In this document: in pieces, positions 56,455-64,000 of the stretch
Position numbering within the stretch: the stretch's first letter is position 1
Layout of the letters: each line of letters starts with the position of its first letter
Made by a program: the position numbers and the translations under genes
Notes under the pieces: model-generated
What the model was told of the DNA's origin: nothing
Seen by the model: only the letters and a program-made list of their open reading frames with translations
Databases searched by the model: none
Assembly (NCBI RefSeq): GCF_000717245.1
Contig: NZ_JNYQ01000001.1
Location: forward strand, 620,001 to 684,000
Direction of reading: 5' to 3'
From: Kitasatospora papulosa
Lineage (GTDB): Bacteria > Actinomycetota > Actinomycetes > Streptomycetales > Streptomycetaceae
DNA: 64,000 bases

Positions 56455-57605
56455 TTGGGCTGCCTCTTCTCCCAGCCGTCCGCCCACAGGTCGAACCGTG
56501 CCTGCTGCTGCGGGAACTCCGCCGCCGCGTCCACGTCCAGCTCCACGCCGAGCCCGGGGGCGTCGGAGAGCTCGAAGCAGCCGGTCTCCGGGTCGACGTA
56601 CGGGGCGCCCTTGACGACCTTCTTGATGTCGGCGTCCGCGAAGTCGTTGAAGTGTTCCAGGATCTTGAAGTTGGGTGTGCAGCCGGCGACCTGGAGGCTC
56701 GCGGCGGTCAGTACCGAACCGCCCACGTTGTGCGGCGCGATGAGCGTGTAGTGCGTCTCCGCGGTCGCCGCGAGCTTCCTGGTCTCCAGGATGCCGCCGA
56801 TGTGGCCGACGTCGGGCTGGATGATGTCGACGGCCTGCGACTCGAAGAGCTCGCGGAACTCGATCCGGTCGTGGATGCGCTCACCCGTGGCGATCGGCAG
56901 ATCGACCTTCTCGGCGACCTTGCTCAGCGCCTTCAGGTTCTCCGGCGGCACCGGCTCCTCCAGCCAGGCCGGCCTGAAGGGCGCCATCTCGCGGGCGATC
57001 CGCACCGCCGTCGACGGGCTGAACCGCCCGTGCATCTCCAGCATCAGCTCGGTGTCGGGGCCGATGGCGTCCCGCACGGCCTCGATGAGGGACACGGCGT
57101 AACGCGTCTCCTCCTGGCCCAGCTCGAAGTGGCCCGTACCGAAGGGGTCGATCTTCAGCGCGCGGTAGCCGCGCGCGACGACGCCCTGGGCCGCCTTGTG
57201 GTAGGCCTCGGGGGTGCGCTCGGTGGTGTACCAGCCGTTGGCGTACGCCTTGACGCGGTCGGTGACCTTGCCGCCGAGAAGCTGCCAGACGGGGACGCCG
57301 AGGGCCTTGCCCTTGATGTCCCAGCAGGCCATCTCGATGACCGCGATGCCGGACATCACGATCTCCCCGGCCCGCCCGTAGTCGCCGTACTTCATGCGCT
57401 TGACGAGGTCCTCGACCGCGAACGGGTCGGAGCCGTTGATGTGGTTCGCGGACGCCTCCCGCAGATATCCGAGCAGCGCGTCCGTGCGCCCCAGCATCCG
57501 GGTCTCGCCGACCCCGGTGAGGCCCTCGTCCGTGTGAACCTGGACGTAGGTGAGGTTGCGCCACGGTGTGCCGACGACATGCGTACTGATTCCGGTGATG
57601 CGCAC
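56451..57605 (-). CDS. enolase-superfamily sugar-acid dehydratase (galactonate dehydratase-like)
   Basis: A 384-residue member of the mandelate racemase/muconate-lactonising group. Lys151 in ALKIDPFG; metal ligands Glu190 (LMLEMHG), Glu216 (WLEEP) and Glu242 (TGERI); Asp265 (QPDVGH); and His292 (PHNVGG). His192 after the first ligand (E-x-H-G-R) is the pattern of galactonate-type acid-sugar dehydratases. It removes water from an aldonic acid to give a 2-keto-3-deoxy acid. First gene of the sugar operon. A strong promoter and two operator-like sites lie upstream. Confidence 0.88.
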   Translation of the reverse strand: MRITGISTHVVGTPWRNLTYVQVHTDEGLTGVGETRMLGRTDALLGYLREASANHINGSDPFAVEDLVKRMKYGDYGRAGEIVMSGIAVIEMACWDIKGKALGVPVWQLLGGKVTDRVKAYANGWYTTERTPEAYHKAAQGVVARGYRALKIDPFGTGHFELGQEETRYAVSLIEAVRDAIGPDTELMLEMHGRFSPSTAVRIAREMAPFRPAWLEEPVPPENLKALSKVAEKVDLPIATGERIHDRIEFRELFESQAVDIIQPDVGHIGGILETRKLAATAETHYTLIAPHNVGGSVLTAASLQVAGCTPNFKILEHFNDFADADIKKVVKGAPYVDPETGCFELSDAPGLGVELDVDAAAEFPQQQARFDLWADGWEKRQPK

Positions 57606-57624
57606 GGATGTTGCCTCTCAACGT

Positions 57625-57691
57625 GTTCGGTATTTCGTCACTCGTTCGAAATGCTGGCGTGACGTTAATGACGGGCCGGGGCACGTGTCAA
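57625..57691 (-). promoter_or_regulatory. promoter and operators of the dehydratase operon
   Basis: On the minus strand TTGACA (57691-57686) and TAACGT (57667-57662) are 18 bases apart. Between the predicted start point and the gene lies GTTCGGTATTTCG (57625-57637) and, beside it, GTTCGAAATG (57644-57653). The first matches the operators at 47472 and 55338. Confidence 0.65.
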
Positions 57692-57749
57692 TGGTTCGCG
57701 TAGGACGGGCCGGTCTTCGTGCGCCGACCGGGCTCGGTACGCTGACGCC

Positions 57750-58535
57750 ATGAGTGATCTCGGGGCGGGTTTCGGTTACTTGATCAAGGGCCAGCGCTGG
57801 GCCTTCGGGCACGGCCGCTGGTTCGGGTTCGGCCTGCTGCCCGCGCTGATCACCCTGGTCCTCTACGCGGGCGCGCTGACCGGACTCGGTTACGGCGCGG
57901 ACGACTTCGTCTCCTGGGCCACCCCGTTCGCCGACGACTGGTCCTCGCCCTGGCTGGGGCTCCTGCGCAACACCCTGGTCGTCCTGGTCTTCGTGTTCGG
58001 GATGTTCCTCGCGGTGATCACCTTCACCGCGGTGACCCTGCTGGTGGGCCAGCCGTTCTACGAGTCCCTCTCCGAGGAGGTCGACCGCACCGAGGGCGGG
58101 GAGGTGCCCGAGTCGGGCCTGCCGCTCTGGCGCGAACTCTGGATCTCCGCCCGCGACTCCGTCCGCATCCTGGTGCGCGTCGCCCTGTACGGGGTGCTGC
58201 TCTTCGCCCTCGGCTTCATCCCCGTCGTCGGGCAGACGGTGATCCCCGTCCTCGGCTTCTGCGTCTCCGGTTACTTCCTCTCGGAGGAGCTCACCGCCGT
58301 CGCCCTCCAGCGCCGCGGCATGGTCCTGAAGGACAGGCTGACGCTGCTGCGCGGCCGCCGGATGATGGTCCTGGGCTTCGGGGTCCCGCTCGCGCTCGCC
58401 TTCGTCGTCCCCTTCGTCGCCGTGTTCCTGATGCCGGGCGCCGTCGCCGGGGCCACGCTGCTGGCCCGCGAGCTCACGGCGCCGCCCGCGACGGACCCCC
58501 GGCCGGCCTCGCCGTACACCCTCCAGAAGGACTGA
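57750..58535 (+). CDS. EI24/CysZ-like membrane protein
   Basis: A 261-residue membrane protein of the EI24 family. Helices at about 25-50, 72-98, 140-170 and 205-235, the conserved LLVGQPFYESLSEEVDRTEG region after helix 2, and FCVSGYFLSEELTAVALQRR. CysZ relatives carry sulfate, but the actinobacterial members have no proven substrate. ATG 57750; divergent from the dehydratase operon. Confidence 0.85.
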   Translation: MSDLGAGFGYLIKGQRWAFGHGRWFGFGLLPALITLVLYAGALTGLGYGADDFVSWATPFADDWSSPWLGLLRNTLVVLVFVFGMFLAVITFTAVTLLVGQPFYESLSEEVDRTEGGEVPESGLPLWRELWISARDSVRILVRVALYGVLLFALGFIPVVGQTVIPVLGFCVSGYFLSEELTAVALQRRGMVLKDRLTLLRGRRMMVLGFGVPLALAFVVPFVAVFLMPGAVAGATLLARELTAPPATDPRPASPYTLQKD

Positions 58536-58573
58536 GCCGCCCACGGGCCTCCGGGAAGGGGCCCGGGACGGGG

Positions 58574-59566
58574 TCAGCGCACCGAGAACCCGTACACCGT
58601 CGTGGAGGCGAACTCCTCGCCCGGCCGCAGCACCGTGCTCGGGAACTCCGGCCGGTTCGGGGAGTCCGGGAAGTGCTGCGTCTCCAGCGCGATGCCGGCG
58701 CACGGCACGAACGGCTCACCGCCCAGGTGGTCCGCCGTGTACAGCTGGAGCCCCGGCTCCGTCGTGCGGACCGTGAGCAGACGCCCCGACGCCGGGTCGT
58801 ACAGCTCGGCGACCGGCTCCCCGCCGGTCTCCTCCAGCACGTAGTTGGTGTCGTAGCCGGGCCCCACCGGCTTCGGCTCCCGGAAGTCGAACCGCGTCCC
58901 GTCCACCGGTACGAACTCCCCGGTGGGGATCGACCACTCGTCCCCGGGAGTGATCAGCGAGGCCGCCAGCCGCAGTTCGTGCCCGAGGGCGCTCCCGCTG
59001 TCCGCCCCGGCGAGGTTCCAGTACGTGTGGTTCGTCAGGTTCACCACGGTCGGCGCGTCCGTCGTCGCCCGGTAGGCGATCCGCAGCGCGGCGTCCTCGT
59101 CCAGGGTGTACGTCACCGACACCTCCAGCCGCCCCGGGAAGCCCTCCTCGCCGTCCTCGGAGACCAGGGTGAGCCGCACGCCGTCCGGCACCGCCTCGGC
59201 GTCCCACACGCGCTTGTCGAAGCCCCGCCCACCGCCGTGCAGCGTGTTGCCGCCCTCGTTCCGCGTGAGCCGGTGGGTACGCCCGTCCAGGACGAAGGAG
59301 CCGCCCCCGATCCGGTTCGCGTAACGGCCGACGGCGGCGCCGAAGTACGGGCCCGTGTACGTCTCGTACCCCTTGACGTCCGGCAGCCCCAGGACCACCT
59401 CCGCCCGGTCCCCGTCCCTGCCGGGAACCAGGACCGACTGCACCACGGCGCCGTACGTCAGCACCCGCACCAGGGTGCCCTCGCGTTCCAGGGTCCAGCG
59501 ACGGACCGGCGTGCCGTCGTCGAGCACCGAGAAGTCTTCGCTGTGTACCGCCGCACCCGTCGTCAT
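58574..59566 (-). CDS. aldose 1-epimerase, cytoplasmic
   Basis: A 330-residue mutarotase without a signal peptide. Motifs: GRYANRIGGGSF, NEGGNTLHGGGRGFDKRVWD, TNHTYWNLAGADSG, PGLQLYTADHLGG and IALETQHFPDSPNRPEF with the catalytic Glu. It is clearly related to the exported enzyme at 49079 over its whole length, so the two are paralogues working on opposite sides of the membrane. Start at ATG 59566; no strong ribosome site, and the longer frame adds a non-homologous stretch. Confidence 0.92.
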   Translation of the reverse strand: MTTGAAVHSEDFSVLDDGTPVRRWTLEREGTLVRVLTYGAVVQSVLVPGRDGDRAEVVLGLPDVKGYETYTGPYFGAAVGRYANRIGGGSFVLDGRTHRLTRNEGGNTLHGGGRGFDKRVWDAEAVPDGVRLTLVSEDGEEGFPGRLEVSVTYTLDEDAALRIAYRATTDAPTVVNLTNHTYWNLAGADSGSALGHELRLAASLITPGDEWSIPTGEFVPVDGTRFDFREPKPVGPGYDTNYVLEETGGEPVAELYDPASGRLLTVRTTEPGLQLYTADHLGGEPFVPCAGIALETQHFPDSPNRPEFPSTVLRPGEEFASTTVYGFSVR

Positions 59567-59577
59567 GATCAAGAACT

Positions 59578-60492
59578 TTACGCGGGCGGTCCCGCAGCCG
59601 TGACCGTGCGGTAGGCGATCTCCGCCAGCCTGGCCTGGCCGTCGCGCCCCGGGTGGAACCAGTCCCACTCGCTCAGCTGCTCACCGGTGAAGCGGTAGTC
59701 GAACACCGCCCCGCCGTCGTAGCGGCAGCGCTCGTCCCGCGCGCAGACGTCCCGCAGGACCTCGTTGTACGCGACGACCCGCTCCCGCACCGCGTCGCGC
59801 CGTGCGACCGCCGCGGCGCCCATGTCGTCGGCGTCGCCCAGCATCGACCGGCAGATCCCCAGCTTCCAGATCTGCTTGCCCAGCGGGTTCTCGCGCCCGG
59901 TCGACCAGAGCCGCTTGAGGTCCGGCACGCTCGACACGTACACCTGCGTCTTCGGGGCCGAGGCGCGCAGCTGCCGCATCGAGGCCTCGAAGGAGGCACG
60001 GAAGTCGGCCACCGGAGTCATGAGGTCCACCGAGTCACGGCAGGCGTCGTTCGCGCCGATCATCACCGTGAGCAGCTCCGGCCGCTCCTCCGCGGCCAGC
60101 GCCATCTGCTCGGGCAGCTGTGCCATCCGGGCGCCCGACACGGCGTGGTTCCAGCTGTGCGAGGCCGCCTTCGACGGCCCCAGCAGACGGACGGCGAGGC
60201 TGCGCACCCCGGCATCGGTCCCGGTCGCCCAGGACACCTCGGGACAGTCGGCCAGCACCGAGCAGGCGTCGAAGCCCCGCGTGATGGAGTCCCCGACGGC
60301 CGCGACGGAGGCGGGGCTCGCGTCCCACAGGGGCGTGGGCGAGGGGGACGGGCTCCGCGCGCCCGTGGTGCTCCGCGCCGAGGTGTCCCCGTCGCCGCCG
60401 CAGCCCGTGAGTACGGCGGCCCCGGCGAGAGCGACCGCCGCCAGCACGGCCCCGGGGCCCCTGCCACGGCGACGTGGCGAACGCTCAGGCAT
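59578..60492 (-). CDS. SGNH-hydrolase lipoprotein
   Basis: A 304-residue surface lipoprotein. Signal peptide with lipobox LTGC (about Cys31), Ser/Pro linker, then a GDSL/SGNH hydrolase: block I AAVGDSITRGFD (Ser nucleophile), block III MIGANDACRDSV, and block V DWFHPGRDGQ with the catalytic Asp-x2-His. All four key residues are present. Related Streptomyces enzymes are esterases or lipases. Start ATG 60492 with GGAGGGAAG upstream. Confidence 0.87.
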   Translation of the reverse strand: MPERSPRRRGRGPGAVLAAVALAGAAVLTGCGGDGDTSARSTTGARSPSPSPTPLWDASPASVAAVGDSITRGFDACSVLADCPEVSWATGTDAGVRSLAVRLLGPSKAASHSWNHAVSGARMAQLPEQMALAAEERPELLTVMIGANDACRDSVDLMTPVADFRASFEASMRQLRASAPKTQVYVSSVPDLKRLWSTGRENPLGKQIWKLGICRSMLGDADDMGAAAVARRDAVRERVVAYNEVLRDVCARDERCRYDGGAVFDYRFTGEQLSEWDWFHPGRDGQARLAEIAYRTVTAAGPPA

Positions 60493-60853
60493 CCCTGTCT
60501 TCCCTCCGGCCACTCGGGTGAATCTGCCCCTGGCACATCCACACAGCCCCAGGTGACGGGCCCTCGCGCCCTCGCGGGTGAATGCTCGGAGAATCATGGG
60601 CCCGGGACCGACGGTACGTCACACAGCGGGCCCCGGCGCACGGTAGCTTTTCCCCGTCGAACCAGTGGCGCCCATCGGCCGGCACAGGAATCAGCGGGTC
60701 CGGTAAGTTATCTCACGTCACATACTGTCCCTTTTCAGGAGATTCACTCCCGATGCTGTTAACTGATGACAACCTCGGGATCCGGCCGGGAAGAGGCGGT
60801 ACGGGCGCGAGGCCGCTAGGAAAGGCGAACTTCGTCCCACACTGGAGGTCCCG

Positions 60854-61348
60854 GTGACGACACGTGGGGTCCTGTACGTCCACTCCGCACCGCGCGCGCT
60901 CTGCCCGCACATCGAATGGGCGGTGGCGGGCGTGCTCGGTCTGAGAGTCCAGCTGGACTGGATCAGACAGCCGGCCGCGCCCGGCACCTGGCGGTCCGAA
61001 TTCTCCTGGAAGGGCCGTGCGGGTACGGCGTCGGAGCTGGCCTCGGCCCTCCGGGGCTGGGACCTGCTGCGCTTCGAGGTGACCGCGGAACCGTGCCCCA
61101 CGGCGGAGGGCGAGCGCTACAGCTCCACGCCGGGCCTCGGCATCTTCCACGCCGTCACGGGCATGCACGGCGACATCCTGGTCCCGGAGGACCGGCTGCG
61201 GGCCGCCCTGGCGCGTTCCCTGCGCGGCGAGACGGACCTGGAGGCCGAGGTCGCCAAACTCCTGGGCAAGCCCTGGGACGACGAGCTGGAGCCCTTCCGC
61301 CACGCCGGCGAGGGCGCGCCCGTCAGGTGGCTGCACCAGGTGGTGTGA
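60854..61348 (+). CDS. DUF3145 protein
   Basis: A 164-residue conserved actinobacterial protein: MTTRGVLYVHSAPRALCPHI, then QLDWIRQPAAPGTWRSEFSW, RGWDLLRFEVTAEPCPTAEG and GIFHAVTGMHGDILVPEDRL match DUF3145 along the whole length. Function unknown; it usually lies next to fabF in Streptomyces, as here (convergent). GTG 60854 follows GGAGG by 5 bases. Confidence 0.92.
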   Translation: MTTRGVLYVHSAPRALCPHIEWAVAGVLGLRVQLDWIRQPAAPGTWRSEFSWKGRAGTASELASALRGWDLLRFEVTAEPCPTAEGERYSSTPGLGIFHAVTGMHGDILVPEDRLRAALARSLRGETDLEAEVAKLLGKPWDDELEPFRHAGEGAPVRWLHQVV

Positions 61349-61484
61349 GGGGGAGGGCCACCGCGCCCGTCCCCGTGACCCTGCCGCGCTGAAACGTTTC
61401 CTCCGGCGCGTGCCGGGCGGTGCGCCCGCATGCCCGGGCGCAGCTTCGGAACCCCCTCGGACGGCCGGGCCGCACGCACGCGGA

Positions 61485-61515
61485 AGGCCCGCCTCCCGGA
61501 CCGGGAAGCGGGCCT
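61485..61515 (-). terminator. terminator of the fab operon
   Basis: 15-bp stem AGGCCCGCTTCCCGG (minus strand) with a one-base loop and one G-T pair, 15 bases after the fabF stop. Confidence 0.65.
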
Positions 61516-61530
61516 CGCGGCGGGCTCGGA

Positions 61531-62793
61531 TCAGACCGAACGGAACGCCAGGACCACGTTGTGGCCACCGAAGCCGAACGAGTTGTTGATCGCGGCGATC
61601 GACCCCTCCGGCAGCGCACGCGGCTCACCGCGCACGACGTCCGCCTCGACGGCCTCGTCGAGCTCGTCGACGTTGATGGTCGGCGGCGCCATGCGGTGGT
61701 GCAGCGCCAGCACCGTCGCCACGGTCTCGATACCGCCCGCGCCACCGAGCAGGTGACCCGTCATGGACTTCGTGGCGGAGATGGCGACATGGTCCAGGTC
61801 GTCGCCCAGCACGGCGCGCAGCGCCTTGATCTCGGCGATGTCGCCCTGCGGCGTGGACGTGGCGTGCGCGTTCAGGTGCACGACCTCCGACGGCTTCAGG
61901 TCCGTCGAGTCCAGCAGGTTCTGCATGGCCGCGGCGATGCCGCGCCCGGTGGGCTCGGGCTGCGCGATGTGGTGGGCGTCCGCGGACAGGCCCTGGCCCA
62001 GCACCTCGCAGTAGACCCTGGCGCCCCGCGCGGCGGCGTGCTCCGCGGACTCCAGGATCACGACGCCCGCGCCCTCGCCGAGGACGAAGCCGTCGCGGCC
62101 CGTGTCGTAGGGACGCGAGGCCTTCTCGGGCTCGTCGTTGCTCTTCGACATCGCCATCATGTTGGCGAACGCGGCGATGGGCAGCGGGTGGATGGCCGCC
62201 TCGGTGCCACCGGCGACGACCACGTCGGCGCGGCCGGTGCGGATCATCTCGACGGCGTAGCCGATCGCCTCGGCGCCCGAGGCGCAGGCGGAGACCGGGG
62301 TGTGGACACCGGCCTGGGCGTTGACCTCCAGGCCGACGTTGGCCGCGGGGCCGTTGGGCATGAGCATGGGAACGGTGTGCGGGGAGACGCGGCGTACGCC
62401 CTTCTCCTTCAGCACGTCGTACTGGTCGAGCAGGGTGATCACGCCGCCGATGCCGGAGGCGATGACCGATCCCAGACGCTCGGGCTGGATCTTCTCGTCC
62501 TCACCGGCCTTGCCGGTGAAGCCGGCGTCCGCCCACGCCTCGCGGGCCGCGATCAGCGCGAACTGCGCCGAGCGGTCCAGCTTGCGGGCGAGCGGCCTGG
62601 GCAGTACCTCGCCGGGGTCGACGGCCGCGAGGGCCGCGATCCGGACGGGCAGTTCGGCGAAACGTTCGCCCTCGAGAGGCTTGACGCCGGAACGGCCGGC
62701 CATCAGACCTTCCCAGGTCGATGCGGAGTCGCCACCCAGCGGAGTGGTTGCGCCGATACCGGTGACGACCACGGTGCGATTGGTCGGGCTCAC
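61531..62793 (-). CDS. fabF: 3-oxoacyl-ACP synthase II (FabF)
   Basis: A 420-residue condensing enzyme that elongates acyl-ACP with malonyl-ACP. Active-site Cys170 in HTPVSACASGAEAIGY; histidines in VHLNAHATSTPQGD and INNSFGFGGHNVVL; lysine in ISATKSMTGHLLGG. Full length. GTG 62793 follows GGAGAAGA; the upstream in-frame region is not homologous. Last gene of the fabH-acpP-fabF run. Confidence 0.97.
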   Translation of the reverse strand: MSPTNRTVVVTGIGATTPLGGDSASTWEGLMAGRSGVKPLEGERFAELPVRIAALAAVDPGEVLPRPLARKLDRSAQFALIAAREAWADAGFTGKAGEDEKIQPERLGSVIASGIGGVITLLDQYDVLKEKGVRRVSPHTVPMLMPNGPAANVGLEVNAQAGVHTPVSACASGAEAIGYAVEMIRTGRADVVVAGGTEAAIHPLPIAAFANMMAMSKSNDEPEKASRPYDTGRDGFVLGEGAGVVILESAEHAAARGARVYCEVLGQGLSADAHHIAQPEPTGRGIAAAMQNLLDSTDLKPSEVVHLNAHATSTPQGDIAEIKALRAVLGDDLDHVAISATKSMTGHLLGGAGGIETVATVLALHHRMAPPTINVDELDEAVEADVVRGEPRALPEGSIAAINNSFGFGGHNVVLAFRSV

Positions 62794-62872
62794 TGGAAAA
62801 TCTTCTCCACGTGTAGAGGGTCGTGAATCAGCGGCGCCACCGCCGGGTGGCGACACACGGGACGGGCTGGGA

Positions 62873-63121
62873 TCAGCCCTGGTGCTTCAGGATGTAGTCG
62901 GCGGCGTCGCCGACCGTCTTGAGGTTCTTGACGTCCTCGTCGGGGATCTTGACGTCGAAGCGCTCTTCGGCGGCGACGACGACCTCGACCATGGACAGCG
63001 AGTCGACGTCCAGGTCGTCGGTGAAGGACTTGTCCAGCTGGACGTCCTCGACCGGGATACCGGCGATCTCGTTGACGATCTCGGCGAGACCGGTGACGAT
63101 CTCTTCCTGAGTGGCGGCCAT
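62873..63121 (-). CDS. acpP: acyl carrier protein
   Basis: An 82-residue acidic four-helix protein that carries growing acyl chains on phosphopantetheine at Ser41, within DDLDVDSLSMVEVV. It ends VGDAADYILKHQG. The motif and length are those of the housekeeping fatty-acid ACP, not a polyketide one. Sits between fabH and fabF. Confidence 0.97.
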   Translation of the reverse strand: MAATQEEIVTGLAEIVNEIAGIPVEDVQLDKSFTDDLDVDSLSMVEVVVAAEERFDVKIPDEDVKNLKTVGDAADYILKHQG

Positions 63122-63184
63122 GTTGGCGCTCCTTCGATGTGTTTCTGCAGGGTTCGGGCGAGCGGACCGAAAGGTCCGGTGTGC

Positions 63185-64000
63185 CTAGGGGAGGGTAACG
63201 ACCGTCGCGGCGTAGACGAGACCCGCCCCGAAGCCGATGATGAGCGCCGTGTCGCCGCTCTTGGCCTGACCGGTCGCCAGAAGCCGCTCCATTGCGAGCG
63301 GAATCGAGGCGGCCGACGTGTTGCCGGTGGTTTCCACGTCACGGGCGACCGTGACGTGCTCCGGCAGCTTCAGCGTCTTCACCATCGAGTCGATGATCCG
63401 CATGTTGGCCTGGTGCGGAATGAAGACATCCAGGTCGTCCGGCGAGATCCCGGCGGCCTCCAGCGCCTGCTGGGCGACCTTCGCCATCTCGAAGACGGCC
63501 CAGCGGAAGACCGCCTGGCCCTCCTGCGTGATGGCCGGGAACTTGACCTCGCCCCGCTCGTTGAGCGGGAGGTTCGAGACGTCGCCGATGTGGAAGTCGT
63601 TCCACGCGACGGTCTGCTTGATCGTCTCGGACTTGTCGCCCTCCGAGCCCCAGACCGTGGGGCCGATGGCCGGGTCCTGGGACGGGCCGACCACGACGGC
63701 GCCGGCGCCGTCACCGAAGAGGAAGGCCGTCGCGCGGTCCTCCAGGTCGGTGAGGTCGCTGAGCCGCTCGACACCGATGACGAGCACGTACTCCGCCGAG
63801 CCCTCGACGATCATGCCCTTGGCGAGGGTGAGGCCGTAGCCGAAGCCCGCGCAGCCGGCCGAGATGTCGAAGGCGGCGGGCTTGCCCGCGCCGATCCGGT
63901 GCGCGATGTCGGTCGCGACCGCCGGGGTCTGCTTGAAGTGCGAGACGGTGGAGACGATGACTCCGCCGATCTGCTCGGGGGTGATCCCCGCGTCCGCGAT
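63185..64000 (-). CDS. fabH: 3-oxoacyl-ACP synthase III (FabH), N-terminus outside window
   Basis: The frame is open to the last base, so about 70 N-terminal residues are missing. The visible part begins IADAGITPEQIGGVIVSTVS. It carries the active-site Cys in DISAGCAGFGYGL, the His in DVFIPHQANMRIID, and the Asn in ETTGNTSAASIPLAME. FabH starts fatty acid synthesis from a short acyl-CoA and malonyl-ACP; in Streptomyces it favours branched starters. It ends VYAATVVTLP. The fabD gene is expected just beyond the window. Confidence 0.95.
   Translation of the reverse strand: MADAGITPEQIGGVIVSTVSHFKQTPAVATDIAHRIGAGKPAAFDISAGCAGFGYGLTLAKGMIVEGSAEYVLVIGVERLSDLTDLEDRATAFLFGDGAGAVVVGPSQDPAIGPTVWGSEGDKSETIKQTVAWNDFHIGDVSNLPLNERGEVKFPAITQEGQAVFRWAVFEMAKVAQQALEAAGISPDDLDVFIPHQANMRIIDSMVKTLKLPEHVTVARDVETTGNTSAASIPLAMERLLATGQAKSGDTALIIGFGAGLVYAATVVTLP

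Overview
The window is a piece of a Streptomyces chromosome. This rests on the very high GC content with strong third-position bias, GTG starts, GGAGG-type ribosome binding sites, Tat and lipoprotein signals, a SARP regulator, an hrdA-type sigma factor and a fabH-acpP-fabF cluster. The gene order (dnaG, hrdA, two ABC exporters, sugar kinase, mbl, matB, an mmsAB-type sugar transporter, the fab genes) resembles what I remember of the S. coelicolor SCO2466 to SCO2388 neighbourhood. That comparison is from memory and was not computed.

Layout. 1-8250 is core: the 3' part of dnaG, hrdA, a probable heterodimeric ABC exporter, a divergent xylulokinase-like protein and a small membrane protein. 8429-8867 holds two tRNA-Asn genes and one CAT-anticodon tRNA. 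8841-19006 is a 10.1 kb genomic island bounded by an exact 26-bp repeat of the tRNA 3' end. It carries vapBC, a TerC-family exporter with a stress-like partner, a winged-helix regulator with its own operator, a DUF4397 protein with a class F sortase, and a heliorhodopsin gene lying between IS5-type relics. Its distal end is a mosaic of broken genes. I see no integrase.

19665-26075 carries secreted and lipid-anchored products (a subtilisin with two LamG-like repeats divergent from a matrixin-type metalloprotease) and a small protein next to a SUKH/SMI1 protein. 26156-35742 is regulatory and metabolic: an AraC-type regulator divergent from a DJ-1/PfpI operon, an MFS transporter, a flavin monooxygenase preceded by a cysteine-rich leader peptide, and a SARP regulator next to a small secreted disulfide protein with SARP-type direct heptamers in front of it. 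35809-47315 is mostly core: an acyl-CoA carboxyltransferase with MatB, a NarK-type transporter, an Lrp regulator, a GAF sensor kinase with a degenerate ATPase domain, Mbl, a MarR/oxidoreductase pair and Ohr.

47419-57691 is a pentose/hexose utilisation locus: a GH51 arabinofuranosidase on the plus strand facing a minus-strand run of enolase-superfamily dehydratase, zinc dehydrogenase, TIM-barrel protein, MmsAB/ChvE-type ABC transporter and exported aldose 1-epimerase. Three transcription units share the motif GTTCGRTATTTCG, which points to one unseen regulator. The window closes with a second aldose epimerase, an SGNH lipoprotein, a DUF3145 protein and the fatty-acid synthase genes fabF, acpP and fabH (truncated by the window end).
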